DNA from: Xanthoparmelia taractica
Lineage: Eukaryota > Ascomycota > Lecanoromycetes > Lecanorales > Parmeliaceae
Reading direction: 5' to 3'
Assembly: GCA_033085395.1 (NCBI GenBank)
Contig: JANQBS010000115.1
Location: 56,373 to 120,372, forward strand
Length of the DNA stretch: 64,000 nt
Part shown: positions 44,152 to 54,274 of the stretch, piece after piece
Layout: every line of letters begins with the position of its first letter
Numbering within the stretch: the first letter of the stretch is position 1
Notes under the pieces: model-generated
Told to the model about the DNA's origin: nothing
Seen by the model: the letters and a program-made list of their open reading frames with translations, nothing else
The model's database searches: none
Made by a program: the position numbers and the translations under genes

Positions 44152-47100
44152 TCAGTCATACTTGGACTTCCACTCCTCAAACAACGCCTTCCCCCTCTCC
44201 TTCACCTCCTCATCATCCGGATGCTTCTCCCCCTCCTTAAGCACATCCCACAAGTCCTGCTGCAGCAAATGTCGTCTGTGCGCTTTATACCTCAAGTGCT
44301 CGAAATCGTCGTCCTCGCACGCTTCCTTGAAAACTTTCCGCATAGGTGTCGAATAGAGGTGGCAGCTGGCTCCTTGGTCGACTTTGAGGGGCGATCGGTC
44401 GATGGCGCGGGCGATGGGGTAGCCGGCAGTCACGGCGGGGAGGACGACTTCGATGTAGCAAGAGGGGCAGATTGTGAATTCGGGGATGTGCGGATGAATG
44501 TGCCAGGGGAGGTTGCGAAGCATTGTGTCGCGGGGGCATTTGGGGACGACCTGGTCGCTTATGGTTTGAGATGGCGTTCGCGATTTGGGAGATTCGGGCC
44601 CTTGCGTGAGGGTTTTGGCCAGTCGTACGAGGGGAGCGGTATTGGGTTCTTTGTGGGATTTTCGAGCTTCAGTGGCTATCTGGTCGAGTACGTCGATGTA
44701 TTGAACGAAATTGTGGCCGTCAGATCGTAGAGAGCAGACGCGTTCTTTGGCTTCACCATGGTGACCCCTAGACACGTAGAAAACGTCTTCGAGAACGGGG
44801 AAGATACTCTCAAGGCTGAAGACGCAATGCCGGCAGACGTTGAAGTCTGGGATGTGTTTGCCGGTTTCATTGTCTTCAAGCCGATACCAATGGTGGCGAG
44901 CGACTGGTCTGTTTTCCATGCACGGGCGCTGCTTTGCAGTAGTTTTGGCAAGGGCTGTGAGAAGCTCCAGATCTGGACGATTTTGATTCATGGTCATTTG
45001 GGTTGCAAGGCGGATCCACGGGTCGTTGAGGTCGCAAATCGTTTTTTCGCCATGCGGTTCAGGGTTTCGCGGCGTAAGACGATGCCCGTACTTAACACCA
45101 AAGACGTTATGACGGCAGTCGGGGCAGATCGCAAAGCGAGAACATCCGTAGAGAGTGTACCAGTCCTTGTAGCCAGCAACAGGTTGCGGCCTTGGGCACA
45201 GAGGTAGTATGACGGGTTGCCGTGGCCGTGCTACCACGTTTGACGGTGAAGCTGGTGCCGATGGTCTTGACATATTATCAGACGCACTAAAAGCTGGTGC
45301 TGGGACGGAAGGCCTCGGACTCAAAGCTGTAGCGTAAGCTTCCGGTACATACGAGTTCGCTCTTGATCGGGAGCTTTGCGGACGTGGGGGAGTTTGCTCA
45401 GGTTGAGAGCTTGGGACATGCGTGTTTGATCTTGCGCCGAGAAAGGGACGCTCGATGTCCGCAGGTTTGTACCTGTCGCTAGGCGATGAAATGCTTGGAG
45501 ACGAAGGTCGTGATCGTGTTCCTGGAGAGCGTGGAGAGTCAGCTGGCCGCAAGGATGCCGGCGTGTTCACCGTTAATTGTGGGCGAACGTCCGTGTACGA
45601 GGCTGATCGCTGACGTCCTGAAAATCCGGGTCGTAAGGTCGAGGACGGGACTTGCACTGGGGCCAGGGCAGGAGCCTGCGCTGTGGGTGCAATAGACGCG
45701 TGCCTATTCGCCGTATATCGTGGTTCATGGGTTCCTTCGGGGTAATGATTAGCAGGCACCGCTGGAGACGGTGATCGAATGCTTATCCCGGGCCCAAGGA
45801 TCGGTTCTGGCTGCAAAGTACTAGGTGGAGAGGGTAAAGGTGTCGTCGTCCGTGACCTTGGAACAGCGTGTCGAGGCCCTCCAATCAGGTCTGCTTCGAC
45901 CGGATGGATGCCTGTACCCCGACTCATAGGAGTCCTTGGTGTCGAATCGCTCGACAAAGGCGAGGGCGGCCTTGATCTTTGTACCTCGTTTTTCAGGCCA
46001 GTACCGGTAAGCGTTCGGCGGTGGTGGACTTCACTTGGTGGTGTTCTAGGAGGAGATGAGAAAGGTGACGCGGTGGGAGAACCTCTGGGTGAAGCCATTG
46101 GCGAGGGTTGGGGAGAAGGCCGTGGCGAAGCTCTTCGTGCATCAGCTAGGTCATGCTCGAGCCGGGCATTTATACCGAGAAGGAAATCACCGCTCAGAAG
46201 CGATGCACGATTTGTGGGCGGCCCTCTGTTTTCTGCGGCCAGTTCAGGTGGGGTTGGTGTTGGCTGCCCAGAGCTATGTCGCTGTTGAGGACGGTCATTG
46301 AAATGTGCAGTCGTAAACTTGGGCGAGTTCTGTGCTGAAAGTAACTTGTTGGGTCCTTTACGGTGTCTGCCAGAGCCACGGCTGGCATCGGATTCGTCAG
46401 AGGATCCGTGATCATACCTAGACTGCGTCCGTGCAGTATTTGGAGTAAAAGGTGCTCCCGGATATACTGCTGCTGTTGCGGATGAATGTCTGCCCAAAGG
46501 AGTCAATGGTGGGCGTGTGGGATGATCATAGTCATTCTTCCTCCGGACCCTCTCCCTATCCTTGCCCCTTTCCCTGGTGCTCTCATACGTCGTATTTCCG
46601 CTATCATAAGTTGATGAATGCCTGGCAGATGAAGCCAATGCAGGGCGTTCAGATCCTTTGGGATCATGTTTGATTTGGTTCAAGTCTCTAGAATTATCAT
46701 CCTTTGCAATCCTTGGGTCGTAGTAAGAACGAGATCTTTGGCTCCCTGCATATTGCACTCTGGGGCTCATGATTTTAGGAGAGAGCATGTGTTCACCGGA
46801 AAATCGGTCCTCCTTTGGCCTCGATGGTCTTGGTCCAGATGCGTAAGGTGACCTCGCACGCTCTAGAGGAGGTGGAACATCGCCTCTTGATTTGTCCCGT
46901 GCCAGTTCAGTATCCAGTCTTGGAACATCCCTCCTTCCTCGTTCCTTACCCTGAGGTTCGGGTGCATGATATGGCGTGGTTGAAGGGTTCTTCGGCCCAC
47001 TGTTGCGCAGCGGGAACTGATCATCGTCCTCTGATTTCCAGACATAGCGATGATCCTGATTGTCGTTGACCGTGCTTGGTGGTGTTGCAGACGCAGAATC

Positions 47101-47603
47101 CTCTGAGGAAGTGGTGGAGCTCAAGCTCTCGGTATCATCATCGACATCTTTGACTATAGGATTTTGGTCCGGTGTTCCCCGCATTTGGACTCCATCGTCC
47201 TCCACGACGACTGGTATTGGCTTGCCTTCCTTTGACAATTCCTTTTTTAACGACGCAGTTTCATCCTCTACCCTCGGGGACGGCGGCCATCTTTGTCTGG
47301 CACAGTTGGACGTGTATGGCTTGCGGATCCTGGAAGGTGATCTCGGACGGGGTGGACGAGCTCTGGAAGGCGTTCTTGGACGGGGTGGACGAACTCTGGA
47401 AGGTGTTCTTGGACGTGGAGGTCGAGCGCTACGACTGCGTTCTTGAGAGTAAGGCTGGGGCTTCAACGGTGGAGGGTCATCGCTACGACTATAAGATGGT
47501 ATGAGTGAGAAGCATAAGACCTATTTTATTGAACTGATTCATACCCGTTGCCCCAATTTTCGTACGATGTAGATCGATGAAAGTTGCTATGAGTAGACGC
47601 CAT
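44152..47603 (-). CDS. Large disordered protein with C-terminal three-CxxC region
   Basis: Two exons, 47545-47603 and 44152-47488 (1131 aa). The first exon (MASTHSNFHRSTSYENWGNG) joins across a 56-bp intron (GTATGA...TTATAG) to RSDDPPPLKPQPYSQERSRS. This supplies a true ATG that the long frame otherwise lacks. The first about 750 residues are Ser/Pro/Arg-rich and disordered, starting with three RPPRPRTPSR-type repeats. The C-terminal about 350 residues look folded and carry three similar motifs: FAICPDCRHNVFG, FNVCRHCVFSLESIFP and FTICPSCYIEVVLP. Each is a CxxC followed by an aromatic/aliphatic strand, with further Cys (TICDLNDPW, RVCSLRSDG, ASCHLYSTP). This suggests paired zinc knuckles. No function is known to me; it looks like a conserved fungal-specific protein. 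Confidence 0.85.
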
Positions 47604-48438
47604 GCTGCTGGCCGTGGGCAAATACAAATTTGCGTTCTGCCCGAGAAACTGTACTGCCAGCAAGAAAGGCAGAGTGGGAAGAGAGGTGGAATTCGCAAAT
47701 GGTGTTGATGTTCACTTCTCGCTGATTGCTAACATTGGGCTGCTCGGAAGAGTGAGTGAGTATAATAACGAAAAGCAAAGTGGGAAGAAAGAGTGGTAAT
47801 TCGTAAGGCTAAGTCTGATATGTGAGACCTAAATTAAGTGATACGAGTAGACCAAGGCAATGAGATGCAAGGCATTGCCTTGGCGGCCATGAGGAGCTGA
47901 ACGAGTGTAACCCTGATGCCTGCCCAGCTTTTCAATCCCCACAGAACCACGTAATGAGAAACAGGGCAAGAAGGTTGAAGAAAAGGCGGTGGCAGCCAGG
48001 TGGGGAACGTTGAAGAGGCTATGAAAGTACTGGCGGCGATCCTTTAAAAGTGAGTGGTTAGAATACTCCCGACCCTCATCTGAAGTGGTGGTGGTGGGGA
48101 TACTCTGCATAAACTCTGCATAAAGTTGCCGATGGATTTTTGTGTACTTATGCATGATTGGGGCGGTGCCTGGCGCTAGGAAAACATCTTTTTCCTTTTC
48201 ATGCACTCAAGCACTCCATCTCATGATCATACACCACAAGAAAATATGTCAATACCTTGATAACCAGGCAGACCATTCCACACGATCACAACAGATATCA
48301 GAATGACTGGCAACGCTTTGATTTTATCTCACTAATCAGAATTATGTGCTGTACTCACAGAGTCAGGGCGGCCGCCCCGGCGATGATTTCTCCAAGTTTG
48401 AACCTACCAGACATCAACGATCCCCGGGTCTCCTCGTT
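47604..48438. other. Intergenic gap
   Basis: Promoter of the CxxC protein gene (minus) and 3' region of the Pga2-like gene (minus). Short frames on both strands show no domain. Confidence 0.45.
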
Positions 48439-48865
48439 TCACGAATCCTTTAACACTTTCGCCCTGCAATCACCCTCATGATCTCTGTCCCACTTTTGGG
48501 CTTCGACGCTTTTCGTAATCGCGAGGTACTGGCTTTGGCGCGCACGACGCCACCACCTTCGCCCTTACATCCATCTTCGGGTCCTCCTTGTCCGAGACAT
48601 TGGTGCAGCTGGGATTTCAACGCCTATTGGAAAGGCGAATGAAAACGGGTCTTAGAAGAAGATAACTTCCGATAATGGCAATGATCCGAATGTTATTGGT
48701 CGTGAGAAGACTAGAAGATGTCTCGATGGTGTTCTGGTAGAGGGCATGGACCCATGCTGGAAGTTTTGGGTTCCCAACAGATGCTACCGTGGTAGCTACT
48801 AGAGACAACAAACGTCATTAGCATATGGTAGTCACGTTGTAGCTTGTACACATACACGTGGGCAT
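48439..48865 (-). CDS. Small membrane protein, Pga2-like
   Basis: Three exons, 48856-48865, 48622-48798 and 48439-48563 (103 aa). The first intron is strong: a GTATGT donor, a GCTAATGAC branch site and a CTCTAG acceptor. It joins MPTL to ATTVASVGNPKLPAWVHAL. A hydrophobic helix (NIRIIAIIGSYLLLRP) is followed by a basic segment. The second intron (GTTGAA...GTAAG) is weaker. It was chosen because it leads to a frame reading RARQSQYL...SVEAQKWDRD...VLKDS, similar in layout to the C-terminus of fungal Pga2 (ER/processing-associated, single membrane span followed by a basic/acidic tail). Without that intron the protein ends after RLSNRR. It is transcribed away from mhf1 with only 233 bp between start codons. 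Confidence 0.5.
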
Positions 48866-49098
48866 AGCGATGAGCGGTTAGGAGAAGTTCTATGTATCGT
48901 TCGTAATTTTTTAATGCTTAATCTGGTGAATGTAATGTGTTCTTTCGATGCAAAAGCCTTTCTCAGCCATCTCTAAAGTCTAGAGTAATGTGGGACGCTC
49001 TTTCCTATCCTTCTGGTGCTTCCACGTTGAGCGCGCTAGGAGGCTTGGCGCATGTTTACAAACGCCGTCACCTCGGCTGAGCACAAGCAACCCTACAT
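48866..49098. promoter_or_regulatory. Compact bidirectional promoter of the Pga2-like gene and mhf1
   Basis: The two start codons face away from each other across 233 bp, so both promoters must lie here. The stretch has AT-rich patches (for example TTTTTTAATGCTTAAT on the plus strand near 48,907). No specific factor site is claimed. Confidence 0.5.
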
Positions 49099-49592
49099 AT
49101 GGCGGAGGGCGAGGATCAGGCCTTGGAAGAAGTATAGCAGTCTCTACAAATGTGTCTTCTGGAGGCCTACTGATGTCCGTATACAGCGCCTCAAGTCCGC
49201 CCTGTGGTTCTCGGTCGGCAAGATAGTCGATGAAGAAACCCTCAGGCTTGGTGTCAATGCTACACCCCAATTCATTGGGGCTTTGACTGAGTTGGTCTGG
49301 GCACAGATTGGTAGGCTACAGCTACCTCTGATCGCTAGAAGTCGTGCAAATGCTAACACAATTTATCGTTGACAGAGAATGTTAGCACGGATTTGAAGAG
49401 CTTCGCCAAGTACGCGATTTCCCTCCCTTGCTTAGGCAATGCACAAGCTCATGTACAAGTCATGCTGGGCGGTCTACCATATCCACGGATGACGTGATGC
49501 TCCTATCTCGCCGCAACGAGGGTCTAGAAGCTGTGCTTAGGAACTACATGGACAAGCAAAACGCTGGCGAACCAAATCGCAAGAAGCGCTGA
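49099..49592 (+). CDS. mhf1: CENP-S/Mhf1 histone-fold protein
   Basis: Four short exons, 49099-49131, 49187-49310, 49376-49409 and 49460-49592 (107 aa). The introns of 55, 65 and 50 bp have GTATAG/ATACAG, GTAGGC/GACAG (with a GCTAAC branch site) and GTACGC/ACAAG ends. The spliced protein starts MAEGEDQALEERLKSALWFS, continues VNATPQFIGALTELVWAQIE, NVSTDLKSFANHAGRST and STDDVMLLSRRNEGLEAVL, and ends in a basic tail NRKKR. These are the three helices of the CENP-S histone fold. Family knowledge: Mhf1 pairs with Mhf2 (CENP-X), binds branched DNA, recruits FANCM-type helicases (Mph1/Fml1) for fork repair and takes part in the inner kinetochore. The length fits the family (about 90-140 aa). The frame is too broken by introns to be noticed as one ORF. 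The model is well supported. Confidence 0.88.
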
Positions 49593-50073
49593 CGGACGCG
49601 TATAAGTGTGTCTCGAATGAATGCTAGATATTGTCGTATGGTTCTATCACTCCGTAGCTCTCGAGTGTTCTCTGATGAAACAGCGTGTCCACTCACTGAA
49701 GGGCACGTTCTGGCATATTAAGGACCAACCATACCGATTTCTTGCGGTCTCAAGATCAATTGTCATTAGTAGAACACAGCATTTGGCACCTCGTCAGGCA
49801 AGCGCTGTTCGAGAAACCGGAGGAACTATTTTCAACCTAGTCCTCGGGACAGTCTGAAGCTACTGCCAAAGCAAGTCTATACTCTGTCCACTGGACAACA
49901 ATGACAACATTAAGACTGTAGGTAGCGTGGCTTGCCAGGCTGGTCTACCGAGTGCGGCATGGAACAGTTGGATGGCGATTCAGTGTCACGAGTCTTGAAG
50001 TACATAGTTTGGGTCGGTATAGCTCGCAACGGACCTCCTTTCGGCCGGGTTCCAGCAATCCAGCCTCTTGATA
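49593..50073. other. Convergent intergenic gap
   Basis: 3' ends of mhf1 (plus) and the dehydrogenase gene (minus). No feature is recognised. Confidence 0.5.
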
Positions 50074-51406
50074 TCAAGGGCTAACCTCGACGAGAATCTT
50101 GATATGATTATCTTTGTCATGGATAAGTGTCTTAAACCCTTCCTCTTCAACCTCGTCCATGTGAATTTTCTTAGTAATCATGGATGCTGGTTTAAGCATT
50201 CCTAACAAGAGATAGGTTAGATGCTGCGTCTTAAAGCCGCCATAAGTCATTGACTCACCGAAGGAGAGAGCATCCAGAACATCTTGAAAGTCCCCTTCTT
50301 GATAAGTCGCAACACCCATATAATTCCGCTCTCTAAAACATAGCCAGCTGGGCGTGATGGTTGCAGTCTTCTCCCAGACCGCAATATTGACGAGAGTGCC
50401 TCTAGCACGAATGGCTTGCATGGCCTGATCGAGTCCAGTTTGCACGCCTGCTGCATCGAAAGCCACGTTGGCACCTCGGCCATCACAAATCTCCTTCACC
50501 CTCGCAACCACGTCGTCTTCAGAAGGATCCAACACATAGTGAGCGCCGAACTTTTTACCGAACTCCTTTCGTCCTGGTGCTATCTCGGACAATATGATCT
50601 TCTCAGCTCCCCTTGCTTTCAACACCTGAATAACTGCGAGCCCGATAGGGCCTCCCCCCAAGACCAAGACCGAGTCTCCCCACTTGAACGGGCTTATTTT
50701 GACGGCATGCCACGCTACAGCCAATGGCTCCACCAGTGCTGGATTCGCGCATGAGCCAACAGCCAACAAGCAAAGGGAATATTTACCAGCGACCTCCATA
50801 GAAACCCTGTCGGGAATCTCATACACGGCTTTCCGAGGGAGGACCACGTGCTCGGACAGTCCACCGCCCCAGCCTACCACGTGTGGTCAGCGCGGTGTCT
50901 GATATGGGAGGATTGATAGACTCACCACTGAGACCCACGAACCCGCTGTTGTCACAACAATTGATATAGCCGTCCCGGCACGAACCACACGTTCCATCAT
51001 ATATGATGGGCTGGACGGTGACCTTTGCTCCGACCTTGATATCATACACGCCCGCGCCAACCTCCTCCACCACTCCGCTGAATTCATGACCGAGTGTCAG
51101 GGGTACCTTCTCATTGGTAATGGGATGAGGGGTTGTCGGCATGATGTTGGCGCCTCCTAGGTACTCGTGCAGATCTGCATCAGCCTGATCAGCGCCGTTT
51201 CCCCGTGAGAGTGGGCCTACATGATACCTGTCCCACAGATGCCGACATAGGCTGGCCTGAGCTAGAGGTTTTGCTCAGTCGGCTTGCTCGTCCACAGCGC
51301 CGAGGCAGTGCCAACACACCTTTACTTGGGCTCTTCCACATTGTGGAATAGGAACATCATCGAGTCGAATGTCTCTCTGACCATGAAACCTTACTGCTTT
51401 CATCAT
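50074..51406 (-). CDS. (R,R)-butanediol/sorbitol-type zinc dehydrogenase
   Basis: Six exons, 51318-51406, 51228-51256, 50926-51174, 50787-50873, 50259-50738 and 50074-50201 (353 aa). All five introns are 48-61 bp. Each removes an obvious non-conserved insertion, for example between DRVSMEVA and ALVEPLAVAWHAV. The MDR fold shows VGICGTDLHEY (catalytic-zinc Cys), GHEFSGVVEEVG, the structural-zinc loop CGSCRDGYINCC, the Rossmann motif VLGGGPIGLAVIQVL and the C-terminal HDKDNHIKILVEV. Family knowledge: close relatives oxidise 2,3-butanediol or polyols with NAD+. The substrate cannot be told from sequence. The start is one of two adjacent ATGs (51,406 or 51,403). About 2.9 kb separates it from the next dehydrogenase, which is divergent, so an operon-like link is unlikely. 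Confidence 0.92.
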
Positions 51407-52744
51407 CTTGGCGAGGCTGGGTGTTTCTACAGAGCTGGTGAAGGGATTGGGTCTCACACAAGGCAGAATTGTCACGTGCAAGGAAAGCAAGCATTAATTG
51501 CGGTATTATCTACTGGATACCACTTCCCTTTTCCAACCAGGCGCGAACTGGACATTTGGACTCCTTCCGTTTTGGAATAGCCTCATGGTCCCCGCGTCTG
51601 CGAAGCCGACAAGCGGGGTACGCTAGGTCAGTGGGCTCAGTGAGACACATCTTGCCCACCACGCATTTACCCAGCGGGAGGAGAGGGCGAGATGATCGAA
51701 AATATGCAAGAAGAATGACGGTGGCAGAGCCGACCATCACGATTTCAATCTGACGGCAGCTCCTCAATGGCGCGCGAGTGGCGTTGAAGAGAAGACTGTG
51801 CACGCCTGACAGCTGCAACTTGCAAAGTAAAGCCTGCAAGTGTCTCTAAAGGATCAAGCTTCGACGTCTTTTTCCCTTGTCCCATTTTCCCCCACACTCG
51901 ACCGCCAGACTGGTACCTTTATGAATGCCATCGCTTGCAAGTTTAGTGCTGATCGAGGGTTGCATACTTTGATGATGCATCAACAGCAATGTTAAAATAT
52001 CTCAAACCAAATCCATGGGGTTCCAAAGTTGAAATCGGTACATAAGGTACCAAGGTATTTGATTATGTAATTTGGACGTTGGACACTTTAGATCATGCGC
52101 AGATCGTTCCGGTTTTTTGTGGCCATGTTTCATTTGTTCGTTTTTACTGACCCCCCCACGCCAACCAGAATTCAAAGTCAATGAGGGCCCAACAAAAACT
52201 GCTGATGTGGGATTATTATTATCAACTTTTACAGCTCAACAAGTAAAGATTCTTTCACGAAACTTTCAATTCAAGAATTGTCCTCCTCAATCATGATTCC
52301 AAGTTTATTGGAAAGCTTGCTTTCTTTCTGGTTGAAGTTGTGAAAGTGAGGATTTAAGCTCATTTAGTCTAGCCAATCAGATCATCAGATTTCGCAAATT
52401 TTACGCTAAAACACTGCTTAATCCTCCTTTTTCGAGCTAAAGTACTGCTTAATGAATTTAAGAGACGGAACGTCCCAAATAGGAAGTATTATAGGGCTGA
52501 GCCTTGGAACAACAGTTTTCAACATTTATACAATCTGATTCCTCCACCGTTATATACTATATGATACTAATATAAATAAGCAAAAATAAAGATATAGATA
52601 TGCGCTTTCAAATGATGCTAGAATCTCTGAAATTGAACGGGTAACGACTATAATATTCAGAAATCAAATCGAGGGCCTTGCGATCGTAGATCGGTTAAAG
52701 TTCGGAGCCTCACGGAGCCTTACGATTGAGGCTAAGGTATACAG
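51407..52744. other. AT-rich intergenic/relic region
   Basis: Starts as the dehydrogenase promoter. From about 51,950 it becomes AT-rich with many short degenerate repeats; an ACTGCTTAAT-containing unit occurs twice at about 52,405-52,455. No frame shows a domain. The composition suggests decayed repeat DNA. Confidence 0.4.
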
Positions 52745-52791
52745 CTCAATCAAGCAGTCAATCTCACACACGTTTTATTCATTCCTTAACA
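52745..52791 (+). repeat. 47-bp direct repeat, copy 1
   Basis: Matches 53,553-53,599 at 45 of 47 positions; both differences are C/T transitions. It begins CTCAATCAAGCAGTCAATC. It overlaps the stop codon and the probable polyadenylation signal (AATAAA on the minus strand) of the orphan coding fragment listed next. Confidence 0.9.
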
Positions 52792-53177
52792 TATAATAGC
52801 AACGCCTCGATTCTGATCGTTCGCATGTCGTCATACATGTGAGTCTCTCTATTGGCCTCCGCCGGCCCGAGCCCTCGTGACAGCATCAGCTCCCGTTCTT
52901 CGAGCCCACCAAGCCTAGCTATCGTCTCATGCGCCGTACCGGACGTATAGTATATAGACAGCACGCCAGACTCATAATCTAGAGGAGAAATGTTCGAATC
53001 CCCTGCGGCCACCATCATAGCGTGTGGAATAGATGTGGCAATAGTACCGGGAAGAACTGTCTGCGTGTGCTGGGGTCAAGAGCTAGGATCAGGAGTGAGC
53101 CAGGGAGTCATTTGTTGGGCACATACGATCAAGATCTGATGGATCAATCACACTACTATTGATGGCACGTGGCCATA
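52779..53177 (-). pseudogene. Orphan C-terminal coding fragment, family unknown
   Basis: Two joined pieces, 53127-53177 and 52779-53056, share a 70-bp intron (GTATGT...GACAG) and read continuously: WPRAINSSVIDPSDLD, then LLPGTIATSIPHAMMVAAGD, then LDYESGVLSIYYTSG, with the end EALLLYVKE. An AATAAA follows the stop on the minus strand. The composition is strongly protein-like, but no start or upstream exons were found. The DNA before 53,177 is simple-sequence and repeat-like. It is therefore either the 3' part of a truncated gene or a gene whose 5' exons were missed. No family is recognised. Confidence 0.4.
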
Positions 53178-54274
53178 CTGCTTCATGGGAGCAAACACCA
53201 CTGCACTACGGAGAAGCCAGCCAGCTTCGAACTCTCCTTCAGAATACACGTCACACCACACACCAAACATCAGGATTCAGCCAACGTCAGAGCAATCATC
53301 CCCCATCAGTACCAGCAACACACCCATCTCGCCGCAGCCACCATTCATCAATCATCAATCAATCAATTGATCAATGGAGCATGTATGGACCAATGGGAGT
53401 CATGATTCGGGATCTGGAATGACGAGGACGTCATTTTTTGTTGTTTTTGTGGGCAATTGTTATGGATTTGATATCTGCTCTCCGTATGTCAAGCCCGATA
53501 TGGATCAATATTGCTCCTGAGAAGAGTTTTCAGAGCATTCGTAGCTTATCTACTCAATCAAGCAGTCAATCTCACACACGCTTTATTTATTCCTTAACAA
53601 AAACAGATGGAAAACAGGCGACATCTAAGAGAGCAAGAGACCTCTGAACGACGTCAATTGCGTCTGCGAAAAGATTCTTATTGATATCATGTTGGCCCAG
53701 CCGGGTTCGAGTTAGAACCCTGGCGGATCAAATCAATTGTAGTAATGGCTAGGCTAATCATCAAAAATCGGGGCTATTTGTGTGATATTTGCAGTATCTA
53801 TTCCACTACACCACAGGGCCTTTGAATACTAGTCACGTTGCTATTAGATAGATAAAGAAAAATCATTCAAAATACGCCTGCAGTCGCGATATCACGTGAT
53901 TCAGCAAGCTTTCCACTACTGGGTAGCCCGCGCCCCCAGCACATATTAAGCGGACATTGAAGTAGAAGATCCCCTCGTTCGGTGATTTCTCTCTGGCTTC
54001 GCGTCTCGCCCTCATTGACTTGTATTTTTCTTTTCATTTTGGCGCGTGCCTCGGACACTCTTTTTCGCCCATGGCCAAATGAGAATCCCATCGGTTAGTC
54101 TAGGCCACGGAACATAGATGGCCCGCGTCAGGAACAAGCGGCCGGTAGTGGGGCATTCCCCCGGAAGCAATGACTTCATCGCAATAAATATTATTTCCCT
54201 CTATATTTCATCGCTTCCCCTACCTCTTATTTTCATGTAAACATACCCTTCTTCTCATCACAACTTCATTCAAC
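53178..54274. other. Intergenic/relic region before the alcohol dehydrogenase
   Basis: Contains ATCA-type simple sequence (about 53,335-53,375), the second 47-bp repeat copy and a tRNA-like but non-folding stretch on the minus strand at about 53,690-53,823. The last 200 bp are the promoter of the plus-strand dehydrogenase. No gene is seen. Confidence 0.45.
53553..53599 (+). repeat. 47-bp direct repeat, copy 2
   Basis: Second copy of the 52,745-52,791 repeat, 808 bp downstream in the same orientation with two transitions. The sequence on either side does not match that of copy 1. Confidence 0.9.

Noticed and set aside
52925..53010. tRNA-like T-loop and CAT anticodon-like loop on the plus strand
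   Set aside because: The T-stem does not pair, and the region is better explained by the minus-strand coding fragment that covers it.
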